Shown here piece after piece: positions 26,501 to 33,960 of a DNA stretch of 64,000 bases. The stretch lies in assembly GCA_013288345.1 (NCBI GenBank), contig JABDCA010000004.1, positions 1 to 64,000 of the forward strand. Reading direction: 5' to 3'. This DNA comes from Bacteroidota bacterium (lineage in GTDB: Bacteria; Bacteroidota; Bacteroidia; JABEUT01). How positions within the stretch are numbered: the stretch's first letter is position 1; the number at the start of each line of letters is the position of its first letter. Made by a program: the position numbers and the translations under genes. Under the pieces are notes generated by a model. It had not been told where the DNA came from. It saw only the letters and a list, made by a program, of their open reading frames with translations, and made no database searches.

Positions 26501-28715
26501 AATATCAAGCTGCGGTATAATTACTATTTGCAACATTACAATTTCCATTTCAAGTCCGGTGGCAGGTATTACCGCTTCACCATTAGTAATATATTGTACC
26601 GGCGATTCCGTTGTTCTTACAGGCAATAATGGCCAAGCCCTTTATGAATGGTATCCTGGTAACAGTAGCAACCAATCAATTGCCGTTAAAAATGCAGGCA
26701 CCTATACATTGGTTACCACAAATGCAGATGGGTGTACCGCTTCAGACACTTTAACTGTAGCCGAGTTGCCGGCAATTGTTCCCGGTTTTATTATCGCAAA
26801 CGCGCCATGCTTTGGCGATAGCGGCACAATACAAATGGGTACAACAGGCGGATCGCCGCCATACCACTACTTATGGAGTACAGGCTCAACAACATCAGCA
26901 ATACGCGATACGATAGGTTTTTATAAAGTTATTATTATCGATGCACAAGGCTGTATTGATAGTGCCAGTGCAACAATAACAGAACCTGCAAAATTAATAG
27001 CTATGGCTAAGGGAACAAATCCACTTTGTTACGATAGCACCGGAAACATTACAACACAGGGTACATCAGGAGGAACCGCTCCTTACTACTACCTCTGGAA
27101 TAATGGAGCTACAAGTTCAGCCATTGCTGCTACTGCAGGCGCATACACAGTAATTATAAAAGACACAAATGGCTGTGCTGATACAACCAGCGTAACATTA
27201 ACCCAACCAACACAAATAAAAGATTCCATTACAATACTTGCAAATGAAATATGCAATGGAGACAGTATTGGCAGCGCTGCAATACTTGTATCAGGTGGTA
27301 TATTACCCTACACATATTCATGGAATTCGACACCAGCCCAAACAACAACCATAGCAACAGGCCTATTTGCCGGAGTATATAATGCAACTGTTACAGATTC
27401 CAATGGTTGCATTACCACCATTACAGCAACTATAACACAACCTGCATTGGTTAAAACTTCAGCAAGCGCTGCAACTATATGCATCGGGCAAAAAGATACA
27501 GCCTTTGCAACATCGACCGGCGGAACACCGCCATATACTTATTTATGGAGCACAGGCGCTACTACTTCAAGCATTATTATTAATCCCACTATTACAACAA
27601 CCTACATAGTTAAATCAACCCTCGACTCGAATAAATGTAAAGGAGCACCGGATACTATTGTTGTTAAGGTAAATCCGCCATTAACTATAGTAACCATAAG
27701 CCCCGATACAATTTGCCCCGGTAGTACCGCCACCCTTAAAGCCACAGGAAGTGGCGGAGACGGAACGTATACCTATACCTGGCAACCGGGAAATATGTCG
27801 GGGCCATCAGTGACTGCATCGCCCACTAGCGATACTACTTATACTGTTATATTAACTGATGGCTGCAACACACCACCCGATACAGGAAAGGTAAAAGTTA
27901 TTATTATCCCTTTACCGCTAGTCAAGTTTAAAGCAGATTCGCTAAGTGGCTGTACTCCACTGTGCGTAACCTTTACCAATAAAAGCATAGTTACAGACGG
28001 AACTATTGCATCATTAGTATGGACATTTGGCAATGGCGACAGTTCATCTATTAATCCGGGTAAAACATGTTATGACAGTGCAGGCTCGTTTACGGTCGGG
28101 TTAACAATTACCTCAAGTATAGGATGCTCGGCCACACTAACAATGCCAAATATGATAACTTCCTATAGTCATCCTATAGCAGCTTTTACATACGGCCCAA
28201 CACCAACAACCACAGCAGATTTGCTGATTTATTTTAACAATGAGAGTACCGATGCCTACGGAATACAGAAAAACCTATGGCAATTCAATGAATTACCTTA
28301 CGATTCAATTACAACTATAAATAACCCAAGTTACCTTTATCATGATGCAGGCAATTTCTGTCCGGAACTTACAGTAACCAATATTCACGGCTGCGTTAAT
28401 TCAGTAACCGAGTGCATGAATATAGCGCCCTTCTTTACTATTTATATACCCAATGCATTTACGCCAAACGGGGACAAAATAAATGGAACATTTGAGCCCA
28501 AAGGCGATTTTATTTGCGACTTTAGCATGTCGATTTATGACCGTTGGGGCATGTTGTTGTATTACACAAAGGATATAAACCACGGTTGGGATGGAACTGT
28601 ACAGGGAGGTTCGACACCTGTACAGGAAGATACTTATCTTTATTTAATACAAGTAACCAACTGTATTGATCAAACAAAGCATAAGTTTTTAGGCAAAGTA
28701 ACTGTTATAGAATAG
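23523..28715 (+). CDS. Giant T9SS-exported adhesin: SBBP propeller, Ig/SprB-like repeats, PKD, CHU_C domain
   Basis: 1730 residues. Signal peptide (about 1-28, cleavage near LIG-QT). Residues ~35-490: about seven SBBP-type beta-propeller repeats (pattern GGxxxDxxxxIxxDxxGNxYxTGxFxGTxxFG...NNGNFLW). Residues ~520-1080: Ig-like modules with recurrent CPGDSVLL and YxWSTG. Residues ~1090-1320: SprB-like repeats (PCFGDSGTIQMGTTGGSPPYHYLWSTG type). Then two PKD-like modules and a C-terminal type-B sorting domain (IYIPNAFTPNGDKINGTF ... YDRWGMLLY ... DTYLYLIQV), as in gliding-motility-associated CHU_C proteins. Probably secreted by T9SS and attached to the surface, with an adhesive role. Confidence 0.9.
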   Translation: MNHNYSKHFYLSRLWFWLLLLFPYTLIGQTYWVQDAGGSTIDEAYSISSDAGGNTYTTGYFSGTASFGSLSLTTLGVSDIFVTKTDNNGNFLWAVQAGGAGSCRGLAIKADAAGNSYITGFYYGAATFGVKTIISTGSQDVFIAKYDNNGNFLWVATAGGPLADIGNAITVDNAGNVLVTGEFAGTAKFGPLTLTSTNSNINIFTTKLDGNGNFLWAQMGSGPHTDKGLGVGCDPAGNVYVTGQFTDTVTFNNVHATNLYNAIFLIKYNSAGLEQWFTFAGGGTLNIANGIAVDNNSNIYLTGNFTGTLSFFASPTVTLTNKYNNRIFVAKYNKNGNLLWDVSDGSSSSVSANAISLDGAGNPYIIGNFDCRFNSYADQYGQGTFNTVGYWDIFVAEYATTTGAWQFSRQIGGHRDDLGYGISVDPAGDIYTAGSFNQDIIFTSDPSFIGYDYYPATCNSAYCADNNYGSFEYLLTQGSSDIFIAKPIDLTRQPYDFYIRSGGGCTRPVVGVCIDTTCPDTVQFCVSGTINAIPKTCAVAGPDYTYKWSNGGASQAITVSSTGWYSVIQTSADGCFQSHDSIYVIIHPGPPIPTITDNLGININSQNPQPIIVCEKKVNLTGGNFGTNIYYWSSGPHNDSTSFYAVDSNGMYCFHVTDTLGCKNSVCVNVTIEDSLPIIKPALTCLGCKHDSIAFCKGSSFTMFAYDSISNPGVIQTLCIPPGSTYIKNTWSVTPNDSVTFSPTTNCPSSNSFTPKDSGWYTIIDTIKRKNLCDSDVYVVTDSIFVRIYPIPIDSSLSIKGISQICPGDSVLLIASGINFVWSTGSTQDSIWAGIGSYSIQSSVTNQYGCSASAGASTSVSLKTAPTVNVSANNTTICPGDSVLLTCSGTGAFQWQGATGTLGTDSNLYVTTAGAYYCVLTDTNYCVPVLSNTANILSYSTPFLATSSVIICPGDSAQLVVVASAGSTIQWQAPFSGSDSIKYASNPGTYSCEISSCGIITICNITISISSPVAGITASPLVIYCTGDSVVLTGNNGQALYEWYPGNSSNQSIAVKNAGTYTLVTTNADGCTASDTLTVAELPAIVPGFIIANAPCFGDSGTIQMGTTGGSPPYHYLWSTGSTTSAIRDTIGFYKVIIIDAQGCIDSASATITEPAKLIAMAKGTNPLCYDSTGNITTQGTSGGTAPYYYLWNNGATSSAIAATAGAYTVIIKDTNGCADTTSVTLTQPTQIKDSITILANEICNGDSIGSAAILVSGGILPYTYSWNSTPAQTTTIATGLFAGVYNATVTDSNGCITTITATITQPALVKTSASAATICIGQKDTAFATSTGGTPPYTYLWSTGATTSSIIINPTITTTYIVKSTLDSNKCKGAPDTIVVKVNPPLTIVTISPDTICPGSTATLKATGSGGDGTYTYTWQPGNMSGPSVTASPTSDTTYTVILTDGCNTPPDTGKVKVIIIPLPLVKFKADSLSGCTPLCVTFTNKSIVTDGTIASLVWTFGNGDSSSINPGKTCYDSAGSFTVGLTITSSIGCSATLTMPNMITSYSHPIAAFTYGPTPTTTADLLIYFNNESTDAYGIQKNLWQFNELPYDSITTINNPSYLYHDAGNFCPELTVTNIHGCVNSVTECMNIAPFFTIYIPNAFTPNGDKINGTFEPKGDFICDFSMSIYDRWGMLLYYTKDINHGWDGTVQGGSTPVQEDTYLYLIQVTNCIDQTKHKFLGKVTVIE

Positions 28716-28743
28716 CACTTAATCAATAAGACCGTTAATCTCA

Positions 28744-28751
28744 TATCTTTA
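28744..28751 (+). promoter_or_regulatory. Probable -7 element of tRNA-Ser
   Basis: TATCTTTA, one mismatch from TAnnTTTG, 19 bp before the tRNA 5' end. Confidence 0.5.
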
Positions 28752-28769
28752 CGCCCTCAAATTGCTCAA

Positions 28770-28856
28770 GGAGAGTTGTCCGAGTGGCTTAAGGAGCACG
28801 CCTGGAAAGCGTGTGTACTCGAAAGGGTCCCGAGGGTTCGAATCCCCCACTCTCCG
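28770..28856 (+). tRNA. tRNA-Ser(GGA)
   Basis: 87 nt with the acceptor stem GGAGAGT/ACTCTCC, an anticodon stem CACGC/GCGTG with loop CTGGAAA (anticodon GGA, reading UCC and UCU), a long variable arm as expected for a class II tRNA, and the T-loop GGTTCGAATCC. The CCA end is not encoded (GCAA follows the stem). Its last 16 nt plus one more are repeated at 29001-29017. Confidence 0.97.
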
Positions 28857-29017
28857 CAAATAAAAAAGCAACCCCACATTTGTGGGGTTTGTCTTTTATG
28901 AGAGAAAGAAGAAAACTTGTTTTCGAAATGAAACGAATAAAAGACAAAAACCGATAGGTTGCTTTTTTATTTAAGCCACCTAAAAGAGATCACCGCAGGT
29001 AATCCCCCACTCTCCGC
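28841..29017. repeat. 17-bp direct repeat of the tRNA-Ser 3' end framing a palindromic element
   Basis: AATCCCCCACTCTCCGC occurs at 28841-28857 (T arm and acceptor 3' strand of the tRNA) and again exactly at 29001-29017, 160 bp downstream. This is the arrangement left by site-specific integration at a tRNA gene (attL/attR). The interval contains only the nested palindrome at 28858-28972 and no gene. Confidence 0.85.
28858..28972. repeat. Nested palindromic element behind tRNA-Ser
   Basis: Perfect 16-bp outer arms: AAATAAAAAAGCAACC (28858-28873) and GGTTGCTTTTTTATTT (28957-28972). Inside: hairpin CCCCAC-ATTT-GTGGGG (28872-28887), which also serves as a plausible tRNA terminator; 12-bp arms TTTGTCTTTTAT (28888-28899) and ATAAAAGACAAA (28937-28948); and a central GAAAACTTGTTTTC (28911-28924). 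No reading frame of note. The rest of the 440-bp gap to 29155 shows nothing that I recognise. Confidence 0.8.
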
Positions 29018-29155
29018 CTTCGGTCGTCATATCGATCATACTTTGCCAATTTATTATGGTTCATTATATGAAATTTTTATGCGTTCGACTAAAATCTTAA
29101 ATAAAGGAACATATTGAATATTATCTTAGTGCCACTAAAGCTATAACTAAACATC

Positions 29156-29749
29156 ATGAGAAAAATAATTGTCCTAACATTTATAACATTAGACGGTGTA
29201 ATGCAAGCACCCGGTGGGCCTGGGGAAGACACATCAGGCGGATTCAAATATGGTGGTTGGAGTGCTCCGTATGGTGGTGAAGTTGGTGGTAAGATCATGC
29301 AAAAGCAGATGAAACCAGCAGATATGCTTTTGGGCAGAAAAACATTTGAGATCTTTGCCGGCTACTGGCCTGAACATGCGGATTATTGGCCCGGTATCAA
29401 TGATGTCAAAAAATATGTCCTGTCAAAGACCATGAAAAAGTCTGATTGGAAAAACTCTGTTTTCCTAAAAAGCCTGGCAGATATAAAAAAACTAAGGAAC
29501 TCAAAAGGCTCTGAAATTAAAGTTTGGGGCAGCGGTGAGTTAACGCAGTTGCTCCTTAAGAATGACCTGGTAGACGAACTTTGGCTCAAAATTTACCCGG
29601 TGACTCTTGGAAAAGGGAAAAAATTGTTTGACAAGGGCACTATTCCGGCAGCATTTACATTAACAGAGAGTACAGTTACACCCAATGGTGTGATTTTTGT
29701 CAATTACAGGCGGGCCGGAAAAGTGAAGACAGGTACTATGGGAGCTTGA
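29156..29749 (+). CDS. Dihydrofolate reductase-family (RibD C-terminal domain) protein, copy 1
   Basis: 197 residues of the YyaP/YwjB group: MRKIIVLTFITLDGVMQAPGG at the N-terminus, LLGRKTFEIFAGYWP, and ELWLKIYPVTLGKGKKLF near the C-terminus follow the family. It has the NADPH-binding DHFR-like fold, but this group does not normally replace FolA or RibD and the substrate is unknown. Its paralogue follows 52 bp later. Proteins of this kind often sit near YCII/ECF42 genes, as here. Confidence 0.88.
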   Translation: MRKIIVLTFITLDGVMQAPGGPGEDTSGGFKYGGWSAPYGGEVGGKIMQKQMKPADMLLGRKTFEIFAGYWPEHADYWPGINDVKKYVLSKTMKKSDWKNSVFLKSLADIKKLRNSKGSEIKVWGSGELTQLLLKNDLVDELWLKIYPVTLGKGKKLFDKGTIPAAFTLTESTVTPNGVIFVNYRRAGKVKTGTMGA

Positions 29750-29801
29750 GGCTGTTAATCTGCCAAAAAAATCTAAGAAGAATAACAATTAGAAATAAAA
29801 C

Positions 29802-30365
29802 ATGAGAAAACTAATTGCAGGAATAAATATGACATTGGACGGCTTTTGCGACCACAACGCAATGATTGCAGACGATGAAACACATCAACACTTTAATGAG
29901 ATATTACTTACCGCAGATACTATTTTATGGGGAAGGACAACGTATCAACTAATGGAGAGTTACTGGCCGGCGATACTAAAAAGCCCTACCGGTAACAAAC
30001 CGGAAGATGAATTTGCAGCATTAGTAGACAATATTTCAAAGATCGTTTTTTCACGCACGCTTAAACATATTGATTGGAAAAATACGGAATTGAAAAAGTA
30101 TATCATTAAAGAAGACATTTTAAAACTCAAGCAGCAAGCGGGTAAAAACATTTTAGTGGGCAGTCCAAGTTTAATAGTAGCCTTAACGCAAATGAGTTTA
30201 ATTGATGAATATTGGCTTGTGGTTCATCCGGTTATTTCAGGAAGCGGATTACCTTTATTTAAAAACATGAGAGAAAGAGTTGATCTTAAACTCTTAAAAA
30301 CAAAACCATTGGATAGTGGTGCAGTAGCTCTTTACTATGAGCCGACGAAAAGAAACACTCATTGA
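29802..30365 (+). CDS. Dihydrofolate reductase-family (RibD C-terminal domain) protein, copy 2
   Basis: 187 residues, same family as the gene before it, but clearly diverged: MRKLIAGINMTLDGFCDH, LWGRTTYQLMESYWP, KIVFSRTLKHIDWKNTEL, VGSPSLIVALTQMSLIDEYWLVVHPVISGSGLPLF. The pair probably arose by an old duplication. Substrate unknown; probable NAD(P)H-dependent reductase in the cytoplasm. Confidence 0.88.
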   Translation: MRKLIAGINMTLDGFCDHNAMIADDETHQHFNEILLTADTILWGRTTYQLMESYWPAILKSPTGNKPEDEFAALVDNISKIVFSRTLKHIDWKNTELKKYIIKEDILKLKQQAGKNILVGSPSLIVALTQMSLIDEYWLVVHPVISGSGLPLFKNMRERVDLKLLKTKPLDSGAVALYYEPTKRNTH

Positions 30366-30394
30366 CTCTTTGTAAAAGCCACATGGAGTATCAT

Positions 30395-31234
30395 TTACTC
30401 CCAACCCATCAATTCAGTTGAACTGAAAGTCCATTGTGGAGTAGCTAATTCATTCGATATAGCTGCAACACAATACCATGGACTTAAGTCAGAATTATTA
30501 TAGTTCTTCAATATCTGGGTATCCTGTGCAGGCATATAACCCTGTGCAAGCAAAAACACTTTTCCTCCACTCGAATTTTCGGCTACGTCAATAACAATCT
30601 CTGCATGCCCGGGAGAACCACCATGTATAAAAACATCGCCAATAGCAATGTTCTTAATATCTTTATGCTTAAGGCTTTTCGAAAGCGATAATGTACCTGC
30701 ATAAGCAAAAACCATATCCATATAGCTCCTGAAAATTTTATATGTATTTGCAGATTCAGCAGATTTCACCCATGAAACCTTATTGCCATTTACTACAATC
30801 CTATTGCCTTTCATCCACTCAGAATAATCAGCTTTAAAGCCATTGGTAAAGTTGAATGAAATTTTATCGAACTGTTTTTGCGCATAAAAATACTCAGCCC
30901 TTAATCTCATAATAGCATCGGCACACTGTTGCAAGTCTTTATTTTCCAAATCCATATTTACAACAGCCTCATACACATCCTCCGACTTATCATAACCATT
31001 AAAGTATTTTACTTTAGTGCCAACCGGCTTCAACGGAACATTACGCAGATATGCAGCAAATGAAGTAGAATCTGCTTGCTTACGTGTGAATCCTGTAGGG
31101 GTATTAAATCGCGATTGAACAGTCATCCCCTGCGGGTTTATAATACCTGCATTAACAGGTTGCTTAACTGCAATTATAAATGAGCAAAAGCAAATAATCG
31201 AAATAAGAAGTAGTGGTATACTTAATCGCCTCAT
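30395..31234 (-). CDS. DUF4846 protein, exported
   Basis: 279 residues from the ATG at 31234. An upstream start at 31270 is rejected because a -7 element (31240-31247, TAGATTTG on the minus strand) lies between the two. Signal or anchor helix (about 4-22). DUF4846 features: FAAYLRNVPLKPVGTKVKYFNG, CADAIMRLRAEYFYAQKQFDKISFNFTNGF, DVFIHGGSPGHAEIVIDVAEN and LLAQGYMPAQDTQILKN. The conserved HGG-PGHA stretch recalls NlpC/P60-like or amidase cores, but the activity is not established. Convergent with the DHFR-family genes. Confidence 0.82.
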   Translation of the reverse strand: MRRLSIPLLLISIICFCSFIIAVKQPVNAGIINPQGMTVQSRFNTPTGFTRKQADSTSFAAYLRNVPLKPVGTKVKYFNGYDKSEDVYEAVVNMDLENKDLQQCADAIMRLRAEYFYAQKQFDKISFNFTNGFKADYSEWMKGNRIVVNGNKVSWVKSAESANTYKIFRSYMDMVFAYAGTLSLSKSLKHKDIKNIAIGDVFIHGGSPGHAEIVIDVAENSSGGKVFLLAQGYMPAQDTQILKNYNNSDLSPWYCVAAISNELATPQWTFSSTELMGWE

Positions 31235-31239
31235 ACATA

Positions 31240-31247
31240 CAAATCTA
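31240..31247 (-). promoter_or_regulatory. -7 element of the DUF4846 gene
   Basis: TAGATTTG on the minus strand, 5 bp before the ATG at 31234; predicts a leaderless or very short leader transcript. Confidence 0.6.
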
Positions 31248-31332
31248 TGAAATCCATCACTAAAAAACAATGCATACTTGCAAAGTTTCGCATTTAATAT
31301 ACTTTTAATGAATTATTTGTGATACTCAATCG

Positions 31333-32580
31333 ATGAAGCTTCCCTCTTCCCTAAAGGCTATATTATTATTCTTTTTAGTCTTCTTGTCGGCTTATATACT
31401 GTTTAGTAAGGGTATAACAAACGATCATATCCATTTGTTTAATGCCGGTTACCGAATACCTTTTATACAGGAATGTTATAAGGGGCTTGAACTTTCGCAT
31501 CAACACCTTCTATCTTATAGAAATGAAGTACCCAATTACTATCCTGTTGAAAACCTGGGCGATGATATGGGTATTTACTATTTCGTGCCATTGATAATGC
31601 ACCTGTTTCATTCAGATACCTATTTGGCATACCTCTACCTGTTTTGCACTATTGTCTTTATCAGTTATTGTCTATCGGTAATAGGCATAAGCTTGCTATT
31701 TGAGAATACTTACATCAAGCTATTTGCCTACTTCTATATGGCAGTGTTTGCTTTTGCCTCTCTTTTTATATTAGACAACTACATCTTTGCATACTTCATT
31801 ACATCTTTAATACCCTTGCTATACTGGCTATGGAAAAAACACAGCGAAGGCGATATTAAAACCATTTATCTGATCCTTGCTTTATTAGCAACCGGGCTGT
31901 TAGCAGGTATTGCCAATCAGTTCAGGCTGTATTCTGGCATGGGCGTTATACTTATTGTAATAGCCTTTATTGCATTGCAAAAAAACACTTCAATTCTTCG
32001 TAAGCTTATCTTCATAGGAGTATTACTATCTACTCTGCCCCTATGCAAAATGTATTTCAATCATGAGATAAGCCAACGCGATAAATGGATAGAGGCCAAT
32101 GGCAATTGCCTGCCGAGCAGCAAAATGTCGGGCCATATAACATGGCACAATATATACCTAGGGCTAGGCATTGTAGATAACAAGTATGGTATTTTATGGA
32201 GAGATACGGTAGCATTCAATAAGGCAAAGCAATACAACCCTAATCTTTATAATATGACGCCTGAGTATATAAGCGCTATAAAGAATGAATATCTATCTAT
32301 TGTAAAGAATGACCTATTATTTGTATTAAAGACCTTCGTTTATAAATCATTCTATATACTTCTGTTTGTTATTATATTCTTTAACTACGGGTTTTCCCTT
32401 ATCAGGAAAGTAAAGTTTAACTACAGAATATTTTTGCCATTACTATTAGGGATTCTGTTTTACATTTTACCGGCCTTGCTTACATTCCCGCTTCCGCATT
32501 ATTTATTGGGGGCGCTTAACATATTAGTATTGAGTGAGTTATTCCTTATTAACGAGGTCTATTTCAAGCATAAGAGTTAA
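31333..32580 (+). CDS. Polytopic membrane protein, possibly GT-C-like
   Basis: 415 residues with about nine membrane helices and a large loop between residues 240 and 335. The loop contains HITWHNIYLGLGIVDNKYGI, and the N-terminal loop contains GDDMGIYYFVPLI, both of the sort seen in uncharacterised multi-pass proteins related to GT-C glycosyltransferases. No DxD-type catalytic motif can be named with confidence. Monocistronic, divergent from the DUF4846 gene. Function unknown. Confidence 0.7.
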   Translation: MKLPSSLKAILLFFLVFLSAYILFSKGITNDHIHLFNAGYRIPFIQECYKGLELSHQHLLSYRNEVPNYYPVENLGDDMGIYYFVPLIMHLFHSDTYLAYLYLFCTIVFISYCLSVIGISLLFENTYIKLFAYFYMAVFAFASLFILDNYIFAYFITSLIPLLYWLWKKHSEGDIKTIYLILALLATGLLAGIANQFRLYSGMGVILIVIAFIALQKNTSILRKLIFIGVLLSTLPLCKMYFNHEISQRDKWIEANGNCLPSSKMSGHITWHNIYLGLGIVDNKYGILWRDTVAFNKAKQYNPNLYNMTPEYISAIKNEYLSIVKNDLLFVLKTFVYKSFYILLFVIIFFNYGFSLIRKVKFNYRIFLPLLLGILFYILPALLTFPLPHYLLGALNILVLSELFLINEVYFKHKS

Positions 32581-32628
32581 CGCCAACTTAACCCTCAGGT
32601 ATTATATTCAACTTATTTTCGTCTGGCT

Positions 32629-32656
32629 TGTCCGGTTTAAGCCAATTGGTTCGTTA
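32629..32656 (+). promoter_or_regulatory. Candidate ECF42 promoter, distal copy
   Basis: TGTCCGG (32629-32635), 16-nt spacer, CGTTA (32652-32656). The same two boxes with the same spacing recur at 32707-32734. The form (TGTC at -35, CG at -10) resembles the ECF42 target motif reported in Streptomyces, as I recall it. It is upstream of the YCII genes of the ECF42 module. Confidence 0.55.
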
Positions 32657-32706
32657 CTATAATGTATTGCGAAAAGAACTACATTGAAAAAATATTTTTA
32701 TCGCAA

Positions 32707-32734
32707 TGTCCGGTTTAAAAAAGGTCATTCGTTA
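32707..32734 (+). promoter_or_regulatory. Candidate ECF42 promoter, proximal copy
   Basis: TGTCCGG (32707-32713), 16-nt spacer, CGTTA (32730-32734), 45 bp before the first YCII gene. The 12-mer TGTCCGGTTTAA is shared exactly with the distal copy 78 bp upstream. Predicted to be read by the sigma factor encoded at 33961. Confidence 0.6.
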
Positions 32735-32779
32735 TTGAAGTATAAACACATTAACTAACAATTTAAAACAAACCCTATC

Positions 32780-33121
32780 ATGGAAAAATTCATATTACTA
32801 TTCAGAGGCGGAGACGAACATAAACCCGGCCAGTCTCCGGAAGCATTACAGGCCCTTGTACAAAAAATGATGAGCTGGATCGGCGGCCTTGCTGCTAAAG
32901 GCCAGCATGTAGGTGGTGAACCGCTGCAACGTACAGGCAAGCAGGTAAGCGGCACAAACAAAACTGTTACCGATGGCCCTTTTGTGGAAGCCAAAGAAAT
33001 TATAGGTGGCTACACTATTGTGCTGGCTAAGGATATTAACGAAGCGGTTGAACTGGCTAAGGCCTGCCCTATTTTAGACTCAAACGGAAGTGTTGAGGTA
33101 CGTCTACTTCAAAAAATGTAA
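32780..33121 (+). CDS. YCII-related (DGPF) protein, copy 1
   Basis: 113 residues. Dimeric alpha-beta barrel YCII/DGPF fold: MEKFILLFRGG at the N-terminus, the eponymous TDGPF (residues ~68-72), EAKEIIGGYTIVLAKDINEAVELAKACPIL and a short basic-hydrophobic end. These proteins form part of the ECF42 module. Their biochemical activity is unknown; in other bacteria they are the main target of the cognate sigma factor. 47 bp before its paralogue. Confidence 0.92.
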   Translation: MEKFILLFRGGDEHKPGQSPEALQALVQKMMSWIGGLAAKGQHVGGEPLQRTGKQVSGTNKTVTDGPFVEAKEIIGGYTIVLAKDINEAVELAKACPILDSNGSVEVRLLQKM

Positions 33122-33168
33122 TATCACAATAAATTCAATTAATAATCAATAAAAACAAAAAAAACATC

Positions 33169-33519
33169 ATGGAAAAATTCATGTATTTATTCAGAGGTGG
33201 CGTAAATCACGCTCACAACGCAGCAGATTCAGAAGCAGCAGCAAAAAACATGCAAGCTTGGGCAGCCTGGATGGGCGACCTTGCTAAAAAAGGAATTATG
33301 GTTGGAGCAGACCCACTACAGCCTACCGGCAAAGTAGTTACCGGCACCAAAAAAGTAGTAACCGATGGCCCTTTTGCAGAAGTAAAAGAAATGGTTGGCG
33401 GCTACCTTATTGTTAATGCAAAGGACATTAACGAAGCTGTTGAATTTTCTAAAGGATGCCCTATTTTTGCTGAAGATGGCAATGTAGAGGTTCGCCCGAT
33501 TCAGAAAATGGAAATGTAA
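33169..33519 (+). CDS. YCII-related (DGPF) protein, copy 2
   Basis: 116 residues, same fold and close to the previous gene (MEKFMYLFRGG, GADPLQPTGKVVTGTKKVVTDGPFAEVKEMVGGYLIVNAKDINEAVEF). Tandem duplication, the usual state in Bacteroidota ECF42 clusters. Probably co-transcribed with its neighbours from the TGTCCGG/CGTTA promoters. Confidence 0.92.
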   Translation: MEKFMYLFRGGVNHAHNAADSEAAAKNMQAWAAWMGDLAKKGIMVGADPLQPTGKVVTGTKKVVTDGPFAEVKEMVGGYLIVNAKDINEAVEFSKGCPIFAEDGNVEVRPIQKMEM

Positions 33520-33549
33520 AATTTAATAACAACATTAATATTAAGAATC

Positions 33550-33924
33550 ATGACAACAACACAAAAAACAATGACGGTGAAAGAAGTAGCCAACAGGCTG
33601 ATTGAAATGTGTCGCAAAGGACAAATACTGGAGGCACAACAAGAACTTTTTTCGGAAGATGTAACCAGCACTGAACCCGCACATGCACCAATGCCATTTG
33701 CTAAAGACAAAACTGCAGTATTGGAAAAGGGAAAAGGCTTTGCTTCAATGATCGAACAACAGCACAGTGTTTATTTTTCTGACCCGATTTTTGGCGGCAA
33801 TTATTTCAGCATTACCTGCAAATTAGATGCAACCATGAAAGGACAAGGAAGAATGGTACTAGAGGAAATATGCGTTTTTGGAGTAAAAGATGGCGAGATA
33901 ATTTCAGAACAGTTTTTCTACTAA
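33550..33924 (+). CDS. SnoaL-like (NTF2 fold) protein
   Basis: 124 residues. NTF2-like cone: an N-terminal helix pair (VKEVANRLIEMCRKGQILEAQQELFSEDVTSTEPAHAPMP) and a beta-sheet ending LEEICVFGVKDGEIISEQFFY, typical of SnoaL-like stress proteins. No catalytic role can be assigned. Its place between the DGPF genes and the sigma gene makes it part of the ECF42 regulon. Confidence 0.85.
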   Translation: MTTTQKTMTVKEVANRLIEMCRKGQILEAQQELFSEDVTSTEPAHAPMPFAKDKTAVLEKGKGFASMIEQQHSVYFSDPIFGGNYFSITCKLDATMKGQGRMVLEEICVFGVKDGEIISEQFFY

Positions 33925-33926
33925 GC

Positions 33927-33934
33927 TATCTTTG
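33927..33934 (+). promoter_or_regulatory. -7 element upstream of the ECF42 sigma gene
   Basis: TATCTTTG, a full TAnnTTTG match, 27 bp before the sigma gene start. It suggests that the sigma factor also has a housekeeping promoter besides readthrough from the DGPF genes. Confidence 0.6.
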
Positions 33935-33960
33935 CTTGATCAGAAAACTGAAATGTAACC

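Noticed and set aside
23523-28715. The long repeats as a CRISPR array or tandem satellite
   Set aside because: The repeats are protein-coding modules with diverged DNA; spacing and content do not fit CRISPR. I saw no CRISPR array anywhere in the window.
28916-28990. A second tRNA or tmRNA in the tRNA-Ser element
   Set aside because: Only the 17-nt 3' end of the tRNA is repeated; no cloverleaf or tag-like sequence is present.
31235-31270. Longer N-terminus for the DUF4846 protein
   Set aside because: A -7 element lies between the two starts and the signal helix begins at the second Met.
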